Assembly (NCBI GenBank): GCA_947178105.1
Contig: CAMWXD010000005.1
Span: 1-64,000 of the forward strand
Origin: an uncultured Eubacterium sp.
Lineage (GTDB): Bacteria; Bacillota; Clostridia; Lachnospirales; Lachnospiraceae
Reading direction: 5' to 3'
DNA length: 64,000 bases
Part shown: one piece after another, positions 33,683 through 42,431 of the stretch
Numbering within the stretch: position 1 is the first letter of the stretch
How the letters are laid out: the number at the start of each line of letters is the position of its first letter
Made by a program: the position numbers and the translations under genes
Notes under the pieces: model-generated
Told to the model about the DNA's origin: nothing
Seen by the model: only the letters and a program-made list of their open reading frames with translations
The model's database searches: none

Positions 33683-34795
33683 TTATTTTCCCTTTGCTCT
33701 CGCAGCTTTTCTTTTGATAATGGAATAAACCGGATGCCTTACAATGCCGTTTACCTTCTCCAGGCAGTCCACCCTGCTGCGCAGGCTCCTGTTTTCTTCC
33801 AGCAGCTTCATACAGCACGCGCCGACAAACCGGATCATATCATCCTGCATATACGGGTTGTCCTTTTCCCACTTTGGAATATCCTTCCAGCTCAGGTCAA
33901 ACAACTCTCCGCCGTCAAAAAATTCCTCCGATACCTGCCTGTTTTCTTCCTGATACCGTTCCATAAACGCTTCTGCTTCCGCTTTGGAAAACATCTCGCA
34001 CGGATAGTTTTCCCCGGACTGGTCTGCATACATTAACAGCGCCTGTCTAAAAAAGCTGTGGTATCCCGCGTCCATCCCCGGCATCCCGTTTAATACGCGC
34101 TGGATCTCATGCGTATTGCCGGCAAGCCGCGTGTTGCGCATCGACTGTTCGATCTTGTATTCTTCGGTCAGCTCCAGCCCGACTGCCTGCAAAAAATCCG
34201 CATAGATCGTACCGCCCACAAACCGCTTCGGTTCAAACCGCCTGACAATCAGATTTTTCTTTCCAAAAAACGTAACCAGCTTTTTCAGATGCGTCGCATA
34301 TTTCATTTTATTGATATTTACAAGGTCTTCAATATAATCCTTCCATGCCATCGCAGCCCCGCCGCCAAGCCCGCTTTTCACCATCTGGTTCCAGCCGGAA
34401 ATCAGGTACGTATCCTGCCTTCTTAAATAAACGATGATTTTAATCTGGAATCCGCCCTCTTTTGCCTCCGCCTTCAACGCACGCCACATCGTAATCCGCT
34501 GCTCATAAGGCGCAGACCAGATCCCTTCATCAGAGACGATGACGTTGTCATACTCCTTGAACAATGCGAGGATCTTATCCATGCCTTCCCGGAAAACGCC
34601 CTCCTGCCTGTTGGCTGCTTCTTCCAGCAAAAACCGTGCGTTCCGCCTTTCTGATACATCTTTATAACGATATGGATACAGCGGGTAGCAATACCCTTTT
34701 TGATGCAGCACTTCCTGATTGTCGATGCAAAAGCTCTGAATCGCTGTCGTTCCCGTCTTTGTCGTGCCGACATGTACATAAAGTGTTTTTTTCAT
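33683..34795 (-). CDS. PAPS-dependent sulfotransferase-like protein
   Basis: A 370-residue protein that begins MKKTLYVHVGTTKTGTTAIQ; the KTGTTAIQ loop matches the 5'-phosphosulfate loop of PAPS sulfotransferases. A second conserved arginine segment, IIVYLRRQDTYLISGWNQ (about 110-128), corresponds to the 3'-phosphate loop. The ATG at 34793-34795 follows AAGGA with six bases of spacing and is 20 bases after the APS kinase stop; an upstream in-frame extension overlaps cysC and is not used. The acceptor is not visible; a surface glycan or lipid is likely given the nearby acyltransferase and two-component system. The kinase next door would supply PAPS. Confidence 0.82.
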   Translation of the reverse strand: MKKTLYVHVGTTKTGTTAIQSFCIDNQEVLHQKGYCYPLYPYRYKDVSERRNARFLLEEAANRQEGVFREGMDKILALFKEYDNVIVSDEGIWSAPYEQRITMWRALKAEAKEGGFQIKIIVYLRRQDTYLISGWNQMVKSGLGGGAAMAWKDYIEDLVNINKMKYATHLKKLVTFFGKKNLIVRRFEPKRFVGGTIYADFLQAVGLELTEEYKIEQSMRNTRLAGNTHEIQRVLNGMPGMDAGYHSFFRQALLMYADQSGENYPCEMFSKAEAEAFMERYQEENRQVSEEFFDGGELFDLSWKDIPKWEKDNPYMQDDMIRFVGACCMKLLEENRSLRSRVDCLEKVNGIVRHPVYSIIKRKAARAKGK

Positions 34796-34814
34796 CCTGT
34801 GTCCTTTCCTTCCA

Positions 34815-35438
34815 TTATTTTTTAGCAAAGCTTCGTTCCACAAGCTCCAGCAGCTCCTGCGCGCATTCCGCAATACTGCGTCCGCTCGTATCAATCGTAA
34901 TCTCAGGATGCTCCGGCTCCTCATAAGCGCTCGTAATACCAGTAAACTCAGCAATCTCTCCTTTTCTTGCCTTCTGATACAATCCTTTGACGTCCCGCCT
35001 CTCGCACTCTTTTAGCGGCGTGCTCACATAGACTTCCACAAATGCGTCCCCGATAATCGCTCGCGCCGCTTCCCGATCCTGCCGGTACGGGGAAATAAAA
35101 GAAGTCAGGACAATCAGCCCTGCATCATTCAGCAGCTTTGCCACTTCTGCTATCCGCCGGATATTCTCTACCCTGTCTTCTTTGGAAAACCCAAGATCCC
35201 GGTTCAGTCCAAACCGTACGTTATCCCCGTCTAAGAGCATCGTATGCCTGCCCCTTGCGGCAAGCTGCTGTTCCAGTGCATTTGCCAGCGTAGATTTTCC
35301 TGAACCGGACAGCCCGGTCAGCCAGACTGTCGCCGCCTTCTGGTGCAGCAGCCCTTCCCGGTACTCCCGCGTAATAGCCATATTGTGCCAGGTGATCTGG
35401 CGGTTTGTTTCCTGCTTATCCTTTGCTTGCTCTCCCAT
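34815..35438 (-). CDS. cysC: Adenylylsulfate kinase
   Basis: A 207-residue APS kinase that makes PAPS from adenylylsulfate and ATP. The P-loop GLSGSGKST is at 42-50; [16 protein letters not shown] (about 65-80) and [13 protein letters not shown] (about 110-122) are the substrate-binding signatures; [14 protein letters not shown] follows. The start ATG overlaps the end of the histidine kinase gene by 23 bases and has GGAG seven bases upstream. No sulfate adenylyltransferase is in the window. The following gene is a sulfotransferase, so the two likely form a sulfation module. Confidence 0.93.
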   Translation of the reverse strand: MGEQAKDKQETNRQITWHNMAITREYREGLLHQKAATVWLTGLSGSGKSTLANALEQQLAARGRHTMLLDGDNVRFGLNRDLGFSKEDRVENIRRIAEVAKLLNDAGLIVLTSFISPYRQDREAARAIIGDAFVEVYVSTPLKECERRDVKGLYQKARKGEIAEFTGITSAYEEPEHPEITIDTSGRSIAECAQELLELVERSFAKK

Positions 35439-36801
35439 TCCCCTTCTCCTTTTCATTCCCGTTTGCAGACGCCTGTTCCAGTCCCGCATCCGCCTGTACG
35501 TCCGGCAGTAACAGCGTAAAACGGCTGCCTTCCCCCAGCCTGCTTTCTGCAAGTATGGTGCCGCCATGCTTCTGTGCGATTTTCATTGCCAGCGGCAGCC
35601 CCAGTCCAAACCCCTGCGAATTTCTGGATTTGTCCGTTTTATAAAAACGCTTGAAAATATATGGCAGGTCTTCTTCACCGATGCCTGCCCCATGGTCTTT
35701 GACGCATACAAAGACCTTGCCTTCCCGCTGTCCTGTCTCCACTTCAATCCTGCTGCCCGGATCGCTGTAGCGCACCGCATTGGTGAGCAGGTTTTGAATT
35801 GCAATCATGACAAGGCTGATATCACCGACCGTATGTGCCTGCTCCAGCTCCAGCCGCAGGTTTAAGCTGTCGCCCGATTTTTGCTGCAAGTCTTCACAGA
35901 CAGACTGCACCAGCTCGGGCAGGTCAACCTCTTCTTTTTGGATCTGCCTGCGGTCATGGTCAAGCCTGGATAATTCCAGCAGCCTGGATATAATCTCACC
36001 GATCTTCGCAGACTGCCGTTCAATGACCTCAAACGCTTCCTGGTAATCCTCTCTGCTGACTGATTTGCCATGAGCATACTGGCACTGTGCCGTCATAACC
36101 GCAACAGGCGTGCGCAGCTCATGCGCCACATCTGAGGTAAACTGCTCCTGCTGGCGAAACGTCTCCTCCAGACGGTCAAGCATCCGGTTATTCGCCTGCG
36201 TCAACACAGACAGCTCATAATATTTTCCATCATACTCCATTCGGGTAGACATGTTTTTGCTGCGCCCGATCTTTTCCGCAGACTGGCACATTTTTTTCAG
36301 CGAACTGGATATCCGCCTGGATAGCAGAACCCCGCAGAAAATCGCAAAACAAAACACTGCAAGAATGCTTACATATGCCAGATATTCCAAAGTCTGGTAA
36401 CGGCTGTACGTGTCGGATTTGCAGACAATCGCACGCATATAAATACACAGTCCGTTTTTCACATGCTTGCGCATATCCCTGATATAAAACACTTCCCCGC
36501 CCTGCACAGCCTGATGCAGCTTTTTGCTGTTAAGCTCAACATCCTGCGGGCAGCCCTTTGGATATTGCCCGTAGATGATCCTGCCGCTTTCATCAAGTAT
36601 TACAAAATGGATATCCCCTTCTTCCAGTACAAAATCTTCCTTATATGTGACTTTTCCTGTTTCATCCACCTTAATTTCTTTCAGATTTTTAAAAGCTTCA
36701 TAATCCAGGCTTTTGCGGATATCATACTCTACCGCCGCGTTCGCCAGAATCCGTACAAAGATCAGCATTGCCAGCGCCATAACCGCAAGCGCTGCAATCA
36801 A
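35416..36801 (-). CDS. Two-component sensor histidine kinase
   Basis: A 461-residue membrane kinase. Two membrane helices (about 1-22 and 140-162) enclose an extracellular sensor domain of about 115 residues. HAMP (about 160-215) leads to HisKA with H227 in [10 protein letters not shown], then an ATPase domain with N-box [19 protein letters not shown] and FGLGLPLA. The start is taken as TTG at 36799-36801; the open frame continues further upstream without ATG or GTG, so the N-terminus may be up to about 15 residues longer. It lies downstream of the response regulator and overlaps cysC. Confidence 0.9.
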   Translation of the reverse strand: MIAALAVMALAMLIFVRILANAAVEYDIRKSLDYEAFKNLKEIKVDETGKVTYKEDFVLEEGDIHFVILDESGRIIYGQYPKGCPQDVELNSKKLHQAVQGGEVFYIRDMRKHVKNGLCIYMRAIVCKSDTYSRYQTLEYLAYVSILAVFCFAIFCGVLLSRRISSSLKKMCQSAEKIGRSKNMSTRMEYDGKYYELSVLTQANNRMLDRLEETFRQQEQFTSDVAHELRTPVAVMTAQCQYAHGKSVSREDYQEAFEVIERQSAKIGEIISRLLELSRLDHDRRQIQKEEVDLPELVQSVCEDLQQKSGDSLNLRLELEQAHTVGDISLVMIAIQNLLTNAVRYSDPGSRIEVETGQREGKVFVCVKDHGAGIGEEDLPYIFKRFYKTDKSRNSQGFGLGLPLAMKIAQKHGGTILAESRLGEGSRFTLLLPDVQADAGLEQASANGNEKEKGNGRASKG

Positions 36802-36836
36802 AAGCTTTAGAATATGGTTCCCGATCGATACCTGCT

Positions 36837-37511
36837 TTACTCCTCCGCCCTTAATACATATCCCACCCCTCTGATTGTCTGGATCAGCTTTTCATCAAAA
36901 GGATCATCAATCTTTTTGCGCAGGTAGCGGATATATACGTCAATCACGTTGGAATAGCTGTCATGATCAATATCCCAGATATTTGCCTCGATCTGCTCCC
37001 TGGTCACAACGATATTCTGGTTGCGGATCAGGTACAGCAGTACGGCAAACTCCTTTGGAGACAGCGCAATCAGCTTGCCTGCGCGCTTTACCGTATGCTC
37101 CTTGCAGTCTACCGCCAGATCCTTGCAGCGGTAAATATTCTCACGCACGCCTGCCTTTTTCCTCGTCATCGCACGCACCCTCGCGGACAGCTCCTGAAAG
37201 GCAAACGGCTTGACCATATAATCGTCCGCCCCGATATCCAGCCCTTCTACAATATCATCAATACAGCTACGGGCGGACAAAAACAGCACCGGCGTCATCA
37301 CTCCCTGGCTGCGTGCCTTTTTCAGTATTTCAAACCCATTCATTTTCGGCAGCATAATGTCCAGCACGACGCCGTCATACTCTTCCATTAGCAGGTAATC
37401 GTATGCACTCTCTCCGTCAAAGCATACGTCCACCAGATATCCTTCCGCCTCCAGCTCTTTTTTTATAATACGGTTCAAATCCTTTTCATCTTCTACCACC
37501 AGTATTTTCAT
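36837..37511 (-). CDS. OmpR-family response regulator
   Basis: A 224-residue regulator: receiver domain (1-118, acidic pocket VVEDEKD, phospho-acceptor D51 in VLDIMLP, conserved K102 region MVKPFAF) and winged-helix DNA-binding domain (about 128-222, LSPKEFAVLLYLIRN and IRYLRKKIDDPF). GAGGA precedes the ATG. Partner of the histidine kinase 36 bases downstream. The same transcript may continue into cysC and the sulfotransferase, which would tie sulfation to this signal. Confidence 0.94.
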   Translation of the reverse strand: MKILVVEDEKDLNRIIKKELEAEGYLVDVCFDGESAYDYLLMEEYDGVVLDIMLPKMNGFEILKKARSQGVMTPVLFLSARSCIDDIVEGLDIGADDYMVKPFAFQELSARVRAMTRKKAGVRENIYRCKDLAVDCKEHTVKRAGKLIALSPKEFAVLLYLIRNQNIVVTREQIEANIWDIDHDSYSNVIDVYIRYLRKKIDDPFDEKLIQTIRGVGYVLRAEE

Positions 37512-37536
37512 TTTGCAGTTCCTCTATACGTCTCTT

Positions 37537-38631
37537 TTATCCGTTTTCCAAAAATAACGCACGGCATGTTGCAAAAAATGCCGGAGCCATCCTTCGCATC
37601 CCTGCTGCCGCCAGATAAATAACTGCCGTTGTCAGTATGCTTGCAAGCACATATTTCGGATAGAGCTGCACGTACGACTGTTCTGGATAGATCCTGACAA
37701 GTGCATGGCTCCAGTAATTATGCGACAGGTAAATCGGAAAACTGACTTTTCCAAGAAAGTATACCAAAGGTTTATTAAAAAATGATGAAAGCAGGCTGTG
37801 TCCGCTGAACGTCACGACGACGCCTGCCGCAAACAAAAGCAGCATGACAAAATCCATCTGTGAGCCTTTGTGGCTGTATGACCATAAAATCACGCCCAGA
37901 TAGCAAGCAAGCTCCAGCAGCGTCAGCAGACACTTTGCAAGCCTTGTATAAGGCATGTCCTTTATTTTCTGGCAAATCCCCCAGCAGATCACGCCCATGC
38001 ACAGCTCCCCGACGGCACGCAGCCAGCCTTTATAACAAAAACCAAGCCAATCCGTAGGGCCGCGCAGGTCGCCGACATTTTTCGAAAGATATCCAAGTGC
38101 CGCAATCGCCAGGATCGGCGCCCAGACGTTGATAAAAATATCCCTGTTTTTGAAAAACAGCGGGACTAATACAAGCATTGCCAGCAGCATCGCGGATATA
38201 TACCATGCCGCCGGATTCGCCCGAAACCCTTCCAACCCGGATTCCCGCAGAAAAAACAGATCCCATACGCCAGTCATCAGGTCTTTGATAAGCGAAGACG
38301 GCGTTACATTTTTCTTTGCAATATGCTGTACGACATAACCGATGCCCCACGCAATAAAAATCTCCGGGCATAGCCCCCGGATCTTATGCAGCATAAACCT
38401 GCGGCTGTCCCTGCCGACTACAATATCCGCTTCCTGATAACGTGAGATCGAAGCAGCCATCAGATAGCCGGAAACAAGGAAAAAAAACTCAACTGCAATG
38501 GCTGCGCCTACAAAAGGAGTCGTCTTTATTTTCGTCAGATTCGACGAATGGAACTGCACAACCATAATCGAAAATACAAATTTCCAGAAATCTATCGCCC
38601 CGTTTCGGGCCTTTGCCTGTTTTCCTGTCAT
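37537..38631 (-). CDS. Membrane acyltransferase (acyltransferase 3 family)
   Basis: A 364-residue integral membrane protein with about ten helices and the family start pattern NGAIDFWKFVFSIMVVQFH, where the histidine in the first segment is the conserved catalytic residue. Related proteins acetylate or succinylate surface polysaccharides or lipids. It lies 25 bases upstream of the response regulator in the same direction. A link between acylation, sulfation and the two-component system is suggested by gene order only. Confidence 0.88.
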   Translation of the reverse strand: MTGKQAKARNGAIDFWKFVFSIMVVQFHSSNLTKIKTTPFVGAAIAVEFFFLVSGYLMAASISRYQEADIVVGRDSRRFMLHKIRGLCPEIFIAWGIGYVVQHIAKKNVTPSSLIKDLMTGVWDLFFLRESGLEGFRANPAAWYISAMLLAMLVLVPLFFKNRDIFINVWAPILAIAALGYLSKNVGDLRGPTDWLGFCYKGWLRAVGELCMGVICWGICQKIKDMPYTRLAKCLLTLLELACYLGVILWSYSHKGSQMDFVMLLLFAAGVVVTFSGHSLLSSFFNKPLVYFLGKVSFPIYLSHNYWSHALVRIYPEQSYVQLYPKYVLASILTTAVIYLAAAGMRRMAPAFFATCRALFLENG

Positions 38632-38719
38632 GGATCAAATTCTCCTTCACTCTAACAAAATAGTTTGTCTTTGGGGCATTATAGCAAAAATTTTCCGGTT
38701 GCGCAAGATAAAGCCTCAA

Positions 38720-38773
38720 TCATAAAAATGCTGCCGCACAGTGCTGGCTCTTGCCAGCCTGCCGCAGCAGCAT
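38720..38773 (-). terminator. Terminator after the HPr-like gene
   Basis: On the minus strand ATGCTGC (38773) pairs with GCAGCAT (38729), with an inner stem GCTGGC/GCCAGC, and TTTTT follows. Confidence 0.8.
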
Positions 38774-38822
38774 CCTTTCATACAGCATATTTATCAAGTT
38801 TTTCTACAAAGATTATTCGTAA

Positions 38823-39062
38823 TCACGCCAGTCCTTCCGTATATAAGTAAGGTGTAATTTTTTCCATCACCGACACGTCGTCCGAATTACAGCTTAACTT
38901 TTGCGGCTGTGTCAGGTCAAGCGCAAATATTCCCAGCAAAGATTTCGCGTCCACCATCCGTCTTCCCGATCCCATATCAAAATTTGCATCCAACGTGCCT
39001 ATCATGTTCACAAAACTCCTTACCTGCTCTGCATTATGAAATTTAACAAATACCTGCTGCAT
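38823..39062 (-). CDS. HPr-like protein lacking the catalytic histidine (Crh-like)
   Basis: A 79-residue protein with the HPr fold pattern. The position of the PTS phosphorylation site is R15 instead of histidine (FHNAEQVR), so it cannot relay phosphate to sugars. The regulatory serine region is kept: AKSLLGIFAL with S41 matching HPr Ser46. This combination is that of Crh, which acts with CcpA in catabolite control in Bacillus. The ATG at 39060-39062 has AAGGAG seven bases upstream. It is alone and faces the hexuronate LacI gene across a 588-bp gap. Confidence 0.8.
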   Translation of the reverse strand: MQQVFVKFHNAEQVRSFVNMIGTLDANFDMGSGRRMVDAKSLLGIFALDLTQPQKLSCNSDDVSVMEKITPYLYTEGLA

Positions 39063-39179
39063 AATGATTCTCCTTTCTATCTTATTTTTTAATTTTATTT
39101 TATCAGGACATTGCCCTGATGGATTCACCTATCGTATATCTTTCCCTTTCATTCCAATTTTATTCCAGTTTTTTTATTT

Positions 39180-39193
39180 TGATATCGATTTCA
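39180..39193. promoter_or_regulatory. LacI-type operator, first copy (hexuronate side)
   Basis: TGATATCGATTTCA, identical to the core of the operator at 27032-27047. It lies in the 588-bp gap between the HPr-like gene and the LacI gene. The gap is very AT-rich (39250-39550 in particular) and holds no gene. Confidence 0.6.
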
Positions 39194-39277
39194 TTGCAAT
39201 AAAATAATATCGAAAAATTTGCCGTTTGTGAATTGGCATTTTTTCTAATTTTTTACAGATTTTTTTGTAGATTATGA

Positions 39278-39291
39278 TGAAATCCATTTCA
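39278..39291. promoter_or_regulatory. LacI-type operator, second copy (hexuronate side)
   Basis: TGAAATCCATTTCA, one base from the perfect palindrome seen at 27132-27145 and 98 bp from the first copy, almost the same spacing as the pair upstream of the PTS genes. Confidence 0.5.
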
Positions 39292-39522
39292 CTATTTTAC
39301 AGCTTTCAACGAAATCCGTTCCTCGTTTCCCGGTTTCGCCGCAAACTTGTGCACCTCTTGAAATTGTACAATCACACAAAATGTAAGCTGTTACATTTTA
39401 TATCCTTTTGTATTTTTCCCACAAATCTCTTTTTATATTTGGATTTCGCTTGCATTTCTCCTATTTTTTATCCAATTTCTTTTTCTTTCTTCTCTGTTTT
39501 TTCTATTTTGTTAAAATTTTAC

Positions 39523-39551
39523 TTGCTTTATTTTACGGTTTCATGTATAAT
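39523..39551 (+). promoter_or_regulatory. Promoter of the LacI/uxaC transcript
   Basis: TTGCTT (39523-39528), 17-bp spacer, TATAAT (39546-39551), about 100 bases before the LacI start codon. Confidence 0.6.
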
Positions 39552-39650
39552 GATTTCAATTTGATTGTAACTGCTTACACTAATACTTTTAGCTGACAAA
39601 TCAGCGTCCGCAATTCAGACAACAAAAAAATTTATACACAGGTGATGATT

Positions 39651-40667
39651 ATGGCAATGACAATTTATGACATATCACGAAAGGCCGGCGTGTCGATTGC
39701 AACAGTCTCCCGTGTAATTAACGGAAGCGGAAATGTGCGTGCATCCACGCAGAAAAAAGTTTTGGATATTATCGAACAGTACAACTACACGCCAAATGCA
39801 TTTGCCCGCGGCATGGGCTTAAACTCAATTAAAACTATCGGCATCTTATGTGCAGACTCGTCAGACCTGTATCTTGCAAAGGCTGTCTATCTGCTTGAAC
39901 AGGACTTGCAGGCAAACGGATACGAGTCTTTGTTATGCTGCACCGGCTATAACCTGGATGCCAAAAAAAACTATTTAAACCTGATCCTTTCCAAAAAGGT
40001 AGACAGCATTATCCTTGTAGGCTCGAACTTTATCGCCCCTACAGAATTGGAAAACGCCTATATATCCGAAGCGGCTGAACAGGTTCCGATTATGCTGCTC
40101 AATGCTGCCTATGACCATCCAAACGTATACGGAACGCTTTGCGACGATTACGCAGCCATGTACGAAGCGGCGTCCGCAATGCTTGAAGCAGGGATCAGGC
40201 ATATTTTATATGTATATAACGCAGACTCTTACAGTGGGCTGCGAAAGCGCAAAGGCGTAAAAGACGCTTTGGAACAAGCAGGCATTACAGACACAAAACC
40301 ATACCTTTGCCATTACAAAGGCAGGATGGACAGCCTTGTAGATATTACCGATTTTATCGAGCAGGTTGCAGACAGCGGCGTTTACTTTGACGGCATCATT
40401 GCCGCTGAGGATGCCCTTGCAGTTGGAGGAATCAAATACGCAAAGCGCAAGGGGCTGCGTATTCCGCAGGATCTCTCCATTATCGGTTATAACAATTCTA
40501 TCCTGACAGACTGCTGCACACCAGAGCTGACCTCCGTAGACAACCGCCTGGAAACGCTTTCCCACCAGCTTGTACAGACGCTGCTGCGGGTGATAAACGG
40601 TGAAGAAATGCCAAAAAAAGCCATTTACTCCGGAAGGCTCGTCAAACGCGGCACAACCAATTTTTAA
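39651..40667 (+). CDS. LacI-family regulator, probable hexuronate regulator
   Basis: A 338-residue regulator with an N-terminal HTH (IYDISRKAGVSIATVSRVIN) and a sugar-binding core with LacI landmarks such as DSIILVGSNF, YNADSYSGLRKRKGV and GIIAAEDALAVGG. AGGTGAT is placed for the ATG at 39651; an ATG two codons later is also possible. It lies 40 bases ahead of uxaC and probably shares its transcript. The operators at 39180 and 39278 are candidate binding sites, and the same motif occurs upstream of the PTS operon. Confidence 0.87.
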   Translation: MAMTIYDISRKAGVSIATVSRVINGSGNVRASTQKKVLDIIEQYNYTPNAFARGMGLNSIKTIGILCADSSDLYLAKAVYLLEQDLQANGYESLLCCTGYNLDAKKNYLNLILSKKVDSIILVGSNFIAPTELENAYISEAAEQVPIMLLNAAYDHPNVYGTLCDDYAAMYEAASAMLEAGIRHILYVYNADSYSGLRKRKGVKDALEQAGITDTKPYLCHYKGRMDSLVDITDFIEQVADSGVYFDGIIAAEDALAVGGIKYAKRKGLRIPQDLSIIGYNNSILTDCCTPELTSVDNRLETLSHQLVQTLLRVINGEEMPKKAIYSGRLVKRGTTNF

Positions 40668-40707
40668 GGTTATACTATAAAAATATAAAAAAGAAAGAGG
40701 AAAAAAC

Positions 40708-42126
40708 ATGAAACAATTTATGGACGAAAATTTTCTGCTCTCCAACGAGGTGGCTCAAAAGCTGTATTTTGACAATGCTGCGAATACTCCGGTTCTGGAT
40801 TATCACTGCCACATTAACCCGCAGGAAATCTATGAAGACCGCCAGTTTGAAAACATCACGCAGGTGTGGCTGGGCGGCGACCACTACAAATGGCGCTTTA
40901 TGCGCTCCTGCGGCGTAGACGAACGCTTTATTACCGGAGACGCTCCAGACAAGGACAAGTTTTTAAAATGGGCTGAGTGCCTTGGAAAAGCCATCGGCAA
41001 TCCGCTGTTCCACTGGTCACATCTGGAACTGCAAAAATATTTCGGATATCATGGGGTATTAAACAAAAAAACCGCAGAAGAAGTATGGGAGCTGTGCAAC
41101 AAAAAGCTTGCCGATCCTTCCATGTCTGTGCGCAGCCTGATTAAGCAGTCAAACGTTACGCTGATCTGTACGACAGACGATCCGGTAGATTCTCTGGAAT
41201 GGCACAAAAAAATCGCAGAAGACGCTTCCTTTGATGTGCAAGTGCTTCCGGCATGGCGCCCGGATAAGGCGATGAATATTGAAAAGCCAACCTTTGGCGA
41301 ATACCTGTCCGCGCTGTCCGCAGCTTCCGGCACAGCTATTCATACGTTTGCTGATTTAAAACAGGCTTTATCGATACGGATGGATTTCTTCGCTTCTATG
41401 GGCTGTTCCGTATCCGACCATGCATTGGAATATGTGATGTATGCTCCTGCTTCTGACGAAGAGCTGGAAGCCATCTTTGCAAAACGGCTTGCAGGCAGTG
41501 CGGTTACCCGCGAAGAAGAACTGAAGTTTAAGACGGCATTTATGGTCTTTGTCGGCAAAGAATACGCAAAGCGCGGCTGGGTCATGCAGCTCCATTACGG
41601 CTGCAAACGCGACAACAATACGCTCCGCTTTCACCAGCTCGGCCCGGATACCGGCTACGACTGTATCAACAATTATGCGCCGTCTTCCGAAATGGCGGAT
41701 TACCTGAATGCGCTGATCGTAACGGACGAGCTTCCAAAGACGATTATATACAGCCTGAATCCAAACGACAACCAGGCAATCGGGACCATCCTCGGCTGTT
41801 TCCAGGATTCCACTGCTGTCGCAAAGATCCAGCAGGGTTCCGCATGGTGGTTCAACGACCACAAGACAGGTATGCAGGACCAGATGATCTCCCTCGCAAA
41901 CCTCGGCAACCTGTCCGGATTTGTAGGGATGCTGACAGATTCCAGAAGCTTCCTGTCCTATACAAGACATGACTATTTCCGCAGGATCCTCTGCAACCTG
42001 ATTGGCACCTGGGTAGAAAACGGAGAATATCCGGCTGATTATGAGACACTTGCAGAAATCGTAAAAGGCATCTGCTATAACAACGCTGTCAAATATTTTG
42101 GCTTTGACCTGAAATTACAGGACTAA
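40708..42126 (+). CDS. uxaC: Glucuronate/galacturonate isomerase
   Basis: A 472-residue uronate isomerase that converts D-glucuronate to D-fructuronate or D-galacturonate to D-tagaturonate. Typical segments are DYHCHINPQEIYEDR near residue 28 with the metal-binding HxH, VWLGGDHYKWRFMRS, CTTDDPVDSLEWH and MQLHYGCKRDNN. Length equals that of the family. AAAGAGG precedes the ATG. Later pathway genes kdgK and eda lie convergent at 42432-44220; the reductase and dehydratase steps are not in the window. Confidence 0.95.
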   Translation: MKQFMDENFLLSNEVAQKLYFDNAANTPVLDYHCHINPQEIYEDRQFENITQVWLGGDHYKWRFMRSCGVDERFITGDAPDKDKFLKWAECLGKAIGNPLFHWSHLELQKYFGYHGVLNKKTAEEVWELCNKKLADPSMSVRSLIKQSNVTLICTTDDPVDSLEWHKKIAEDASFDVQVLPAWRPDKAMNIEKPTFGEYLSALSAASGTAIHTFADLKQALSIRMDFFASMGCSVSDHALEYVMYAPASDEELEAIFAKRLAGSAVTREEELKFKTAFMVFVGKEYAKRGWVMQLHYGCKRDNNTLRFHQLGPDTGYDCINNYAPSSEMADYLNALIVTDELPKTIIYSLNPNDNQAIGTILGCFQDSTAVAKIQQGSAWWFNDHKTGMQDQMISLANLGNLSGFVGMLTDSRSFLSYTRHDYFRRILCNLIGTWVENGEYPADYETLAEIVKGICYNNAVKYFGFDLKLQD

Positions 42127-42173
42127 AAGGCACATGTTTTTGACGCGTTTTCTATAAACTCCTAAATATTTTA

Positions 42174-42232
42174 AATCCCTTTGGCAGCGGAACACAGCCA
42201 AGCCGCTGCCGCTGAAAGGGATTCTTTTTGTT
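42174..42232 (+). terminator. Terminator of the LacI/uxaC transcript
   Basis: AATCCCTTT pairs with AAAGGGATT, with an inner stem GGCAGCGG/CCGCTGCC, followed by CTTTTTG. About 50 bases after uxaC. Confidence 0.88.
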
Positions 42233-42251
42233 TCTAGGAATAACAAGCGAA

Positions 42252-42341
42252 AATAAATAAAGCCTGCCTTGTACTTGGCGGTGCAGGCAGGCTTTAAGTC
42301 ACCTGGGAGCTAACCACTTTGGGCGGCTGCTCTACTGAATA
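42252..42341 (-). ncRNA. Candidate small RNA of about 90 nt
   Basis: A promoter at 42375-42347 points leftward into a 90-nt stretch without an ORF that ends in a strong intrinsic terminator (AAAGCCTGCC paired with GGCAGGCTTT, 42295-42259, then ATTTATTTT). The 5' part folds into a near-continuous hairpin of about ten pairs: GAGC-AGCCGC, loop CCAAA, GUGGUU-A-GCUC (positions about 42330-42305). Between the two stems lies the single-stranded segment CCAGGUGACUU. I do not recognise the family. It lies between convergent uxaC and eda. Also possible: a short leader fragment, but no gene follows on that strand. Confidence 0.65.
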
Positions 42342-42346
42342 ATATA

Positions 42347-42375
42347 ACTATAACACATATACGAGTATTTTTCAA
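42347..42375 (-). promoter_or_regulatory. Promoter of the candidate small RNA
   Basis: Minus-strand TTGAAA (42375-42370), 17-bp spacer, TATAGT (42352-42347). Confidence 0.7.
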
Positions 42376-42431
42376 GTAACAATTTTCAATTATTTTGTTA
42401 ACTGTATTGCTCTCGCCTGCTGTAGCAGCGG

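Noticed and set aside
34796-34954. N-terminal extension of the sulfotransferase
   Set aside because: It would overlap cysC, is rich in Arg/Leu without homology, and the ATG at 34795 has a proper ribosome site directly before the PAPS loop.
39274-39596. Phe/Leu-rich plus-strand frames in the gap before the second LacI gene
   Set aside because: Produced by T-rich DNA; no ribosome site, and the lacI promoter and operators lie in the same stretch.
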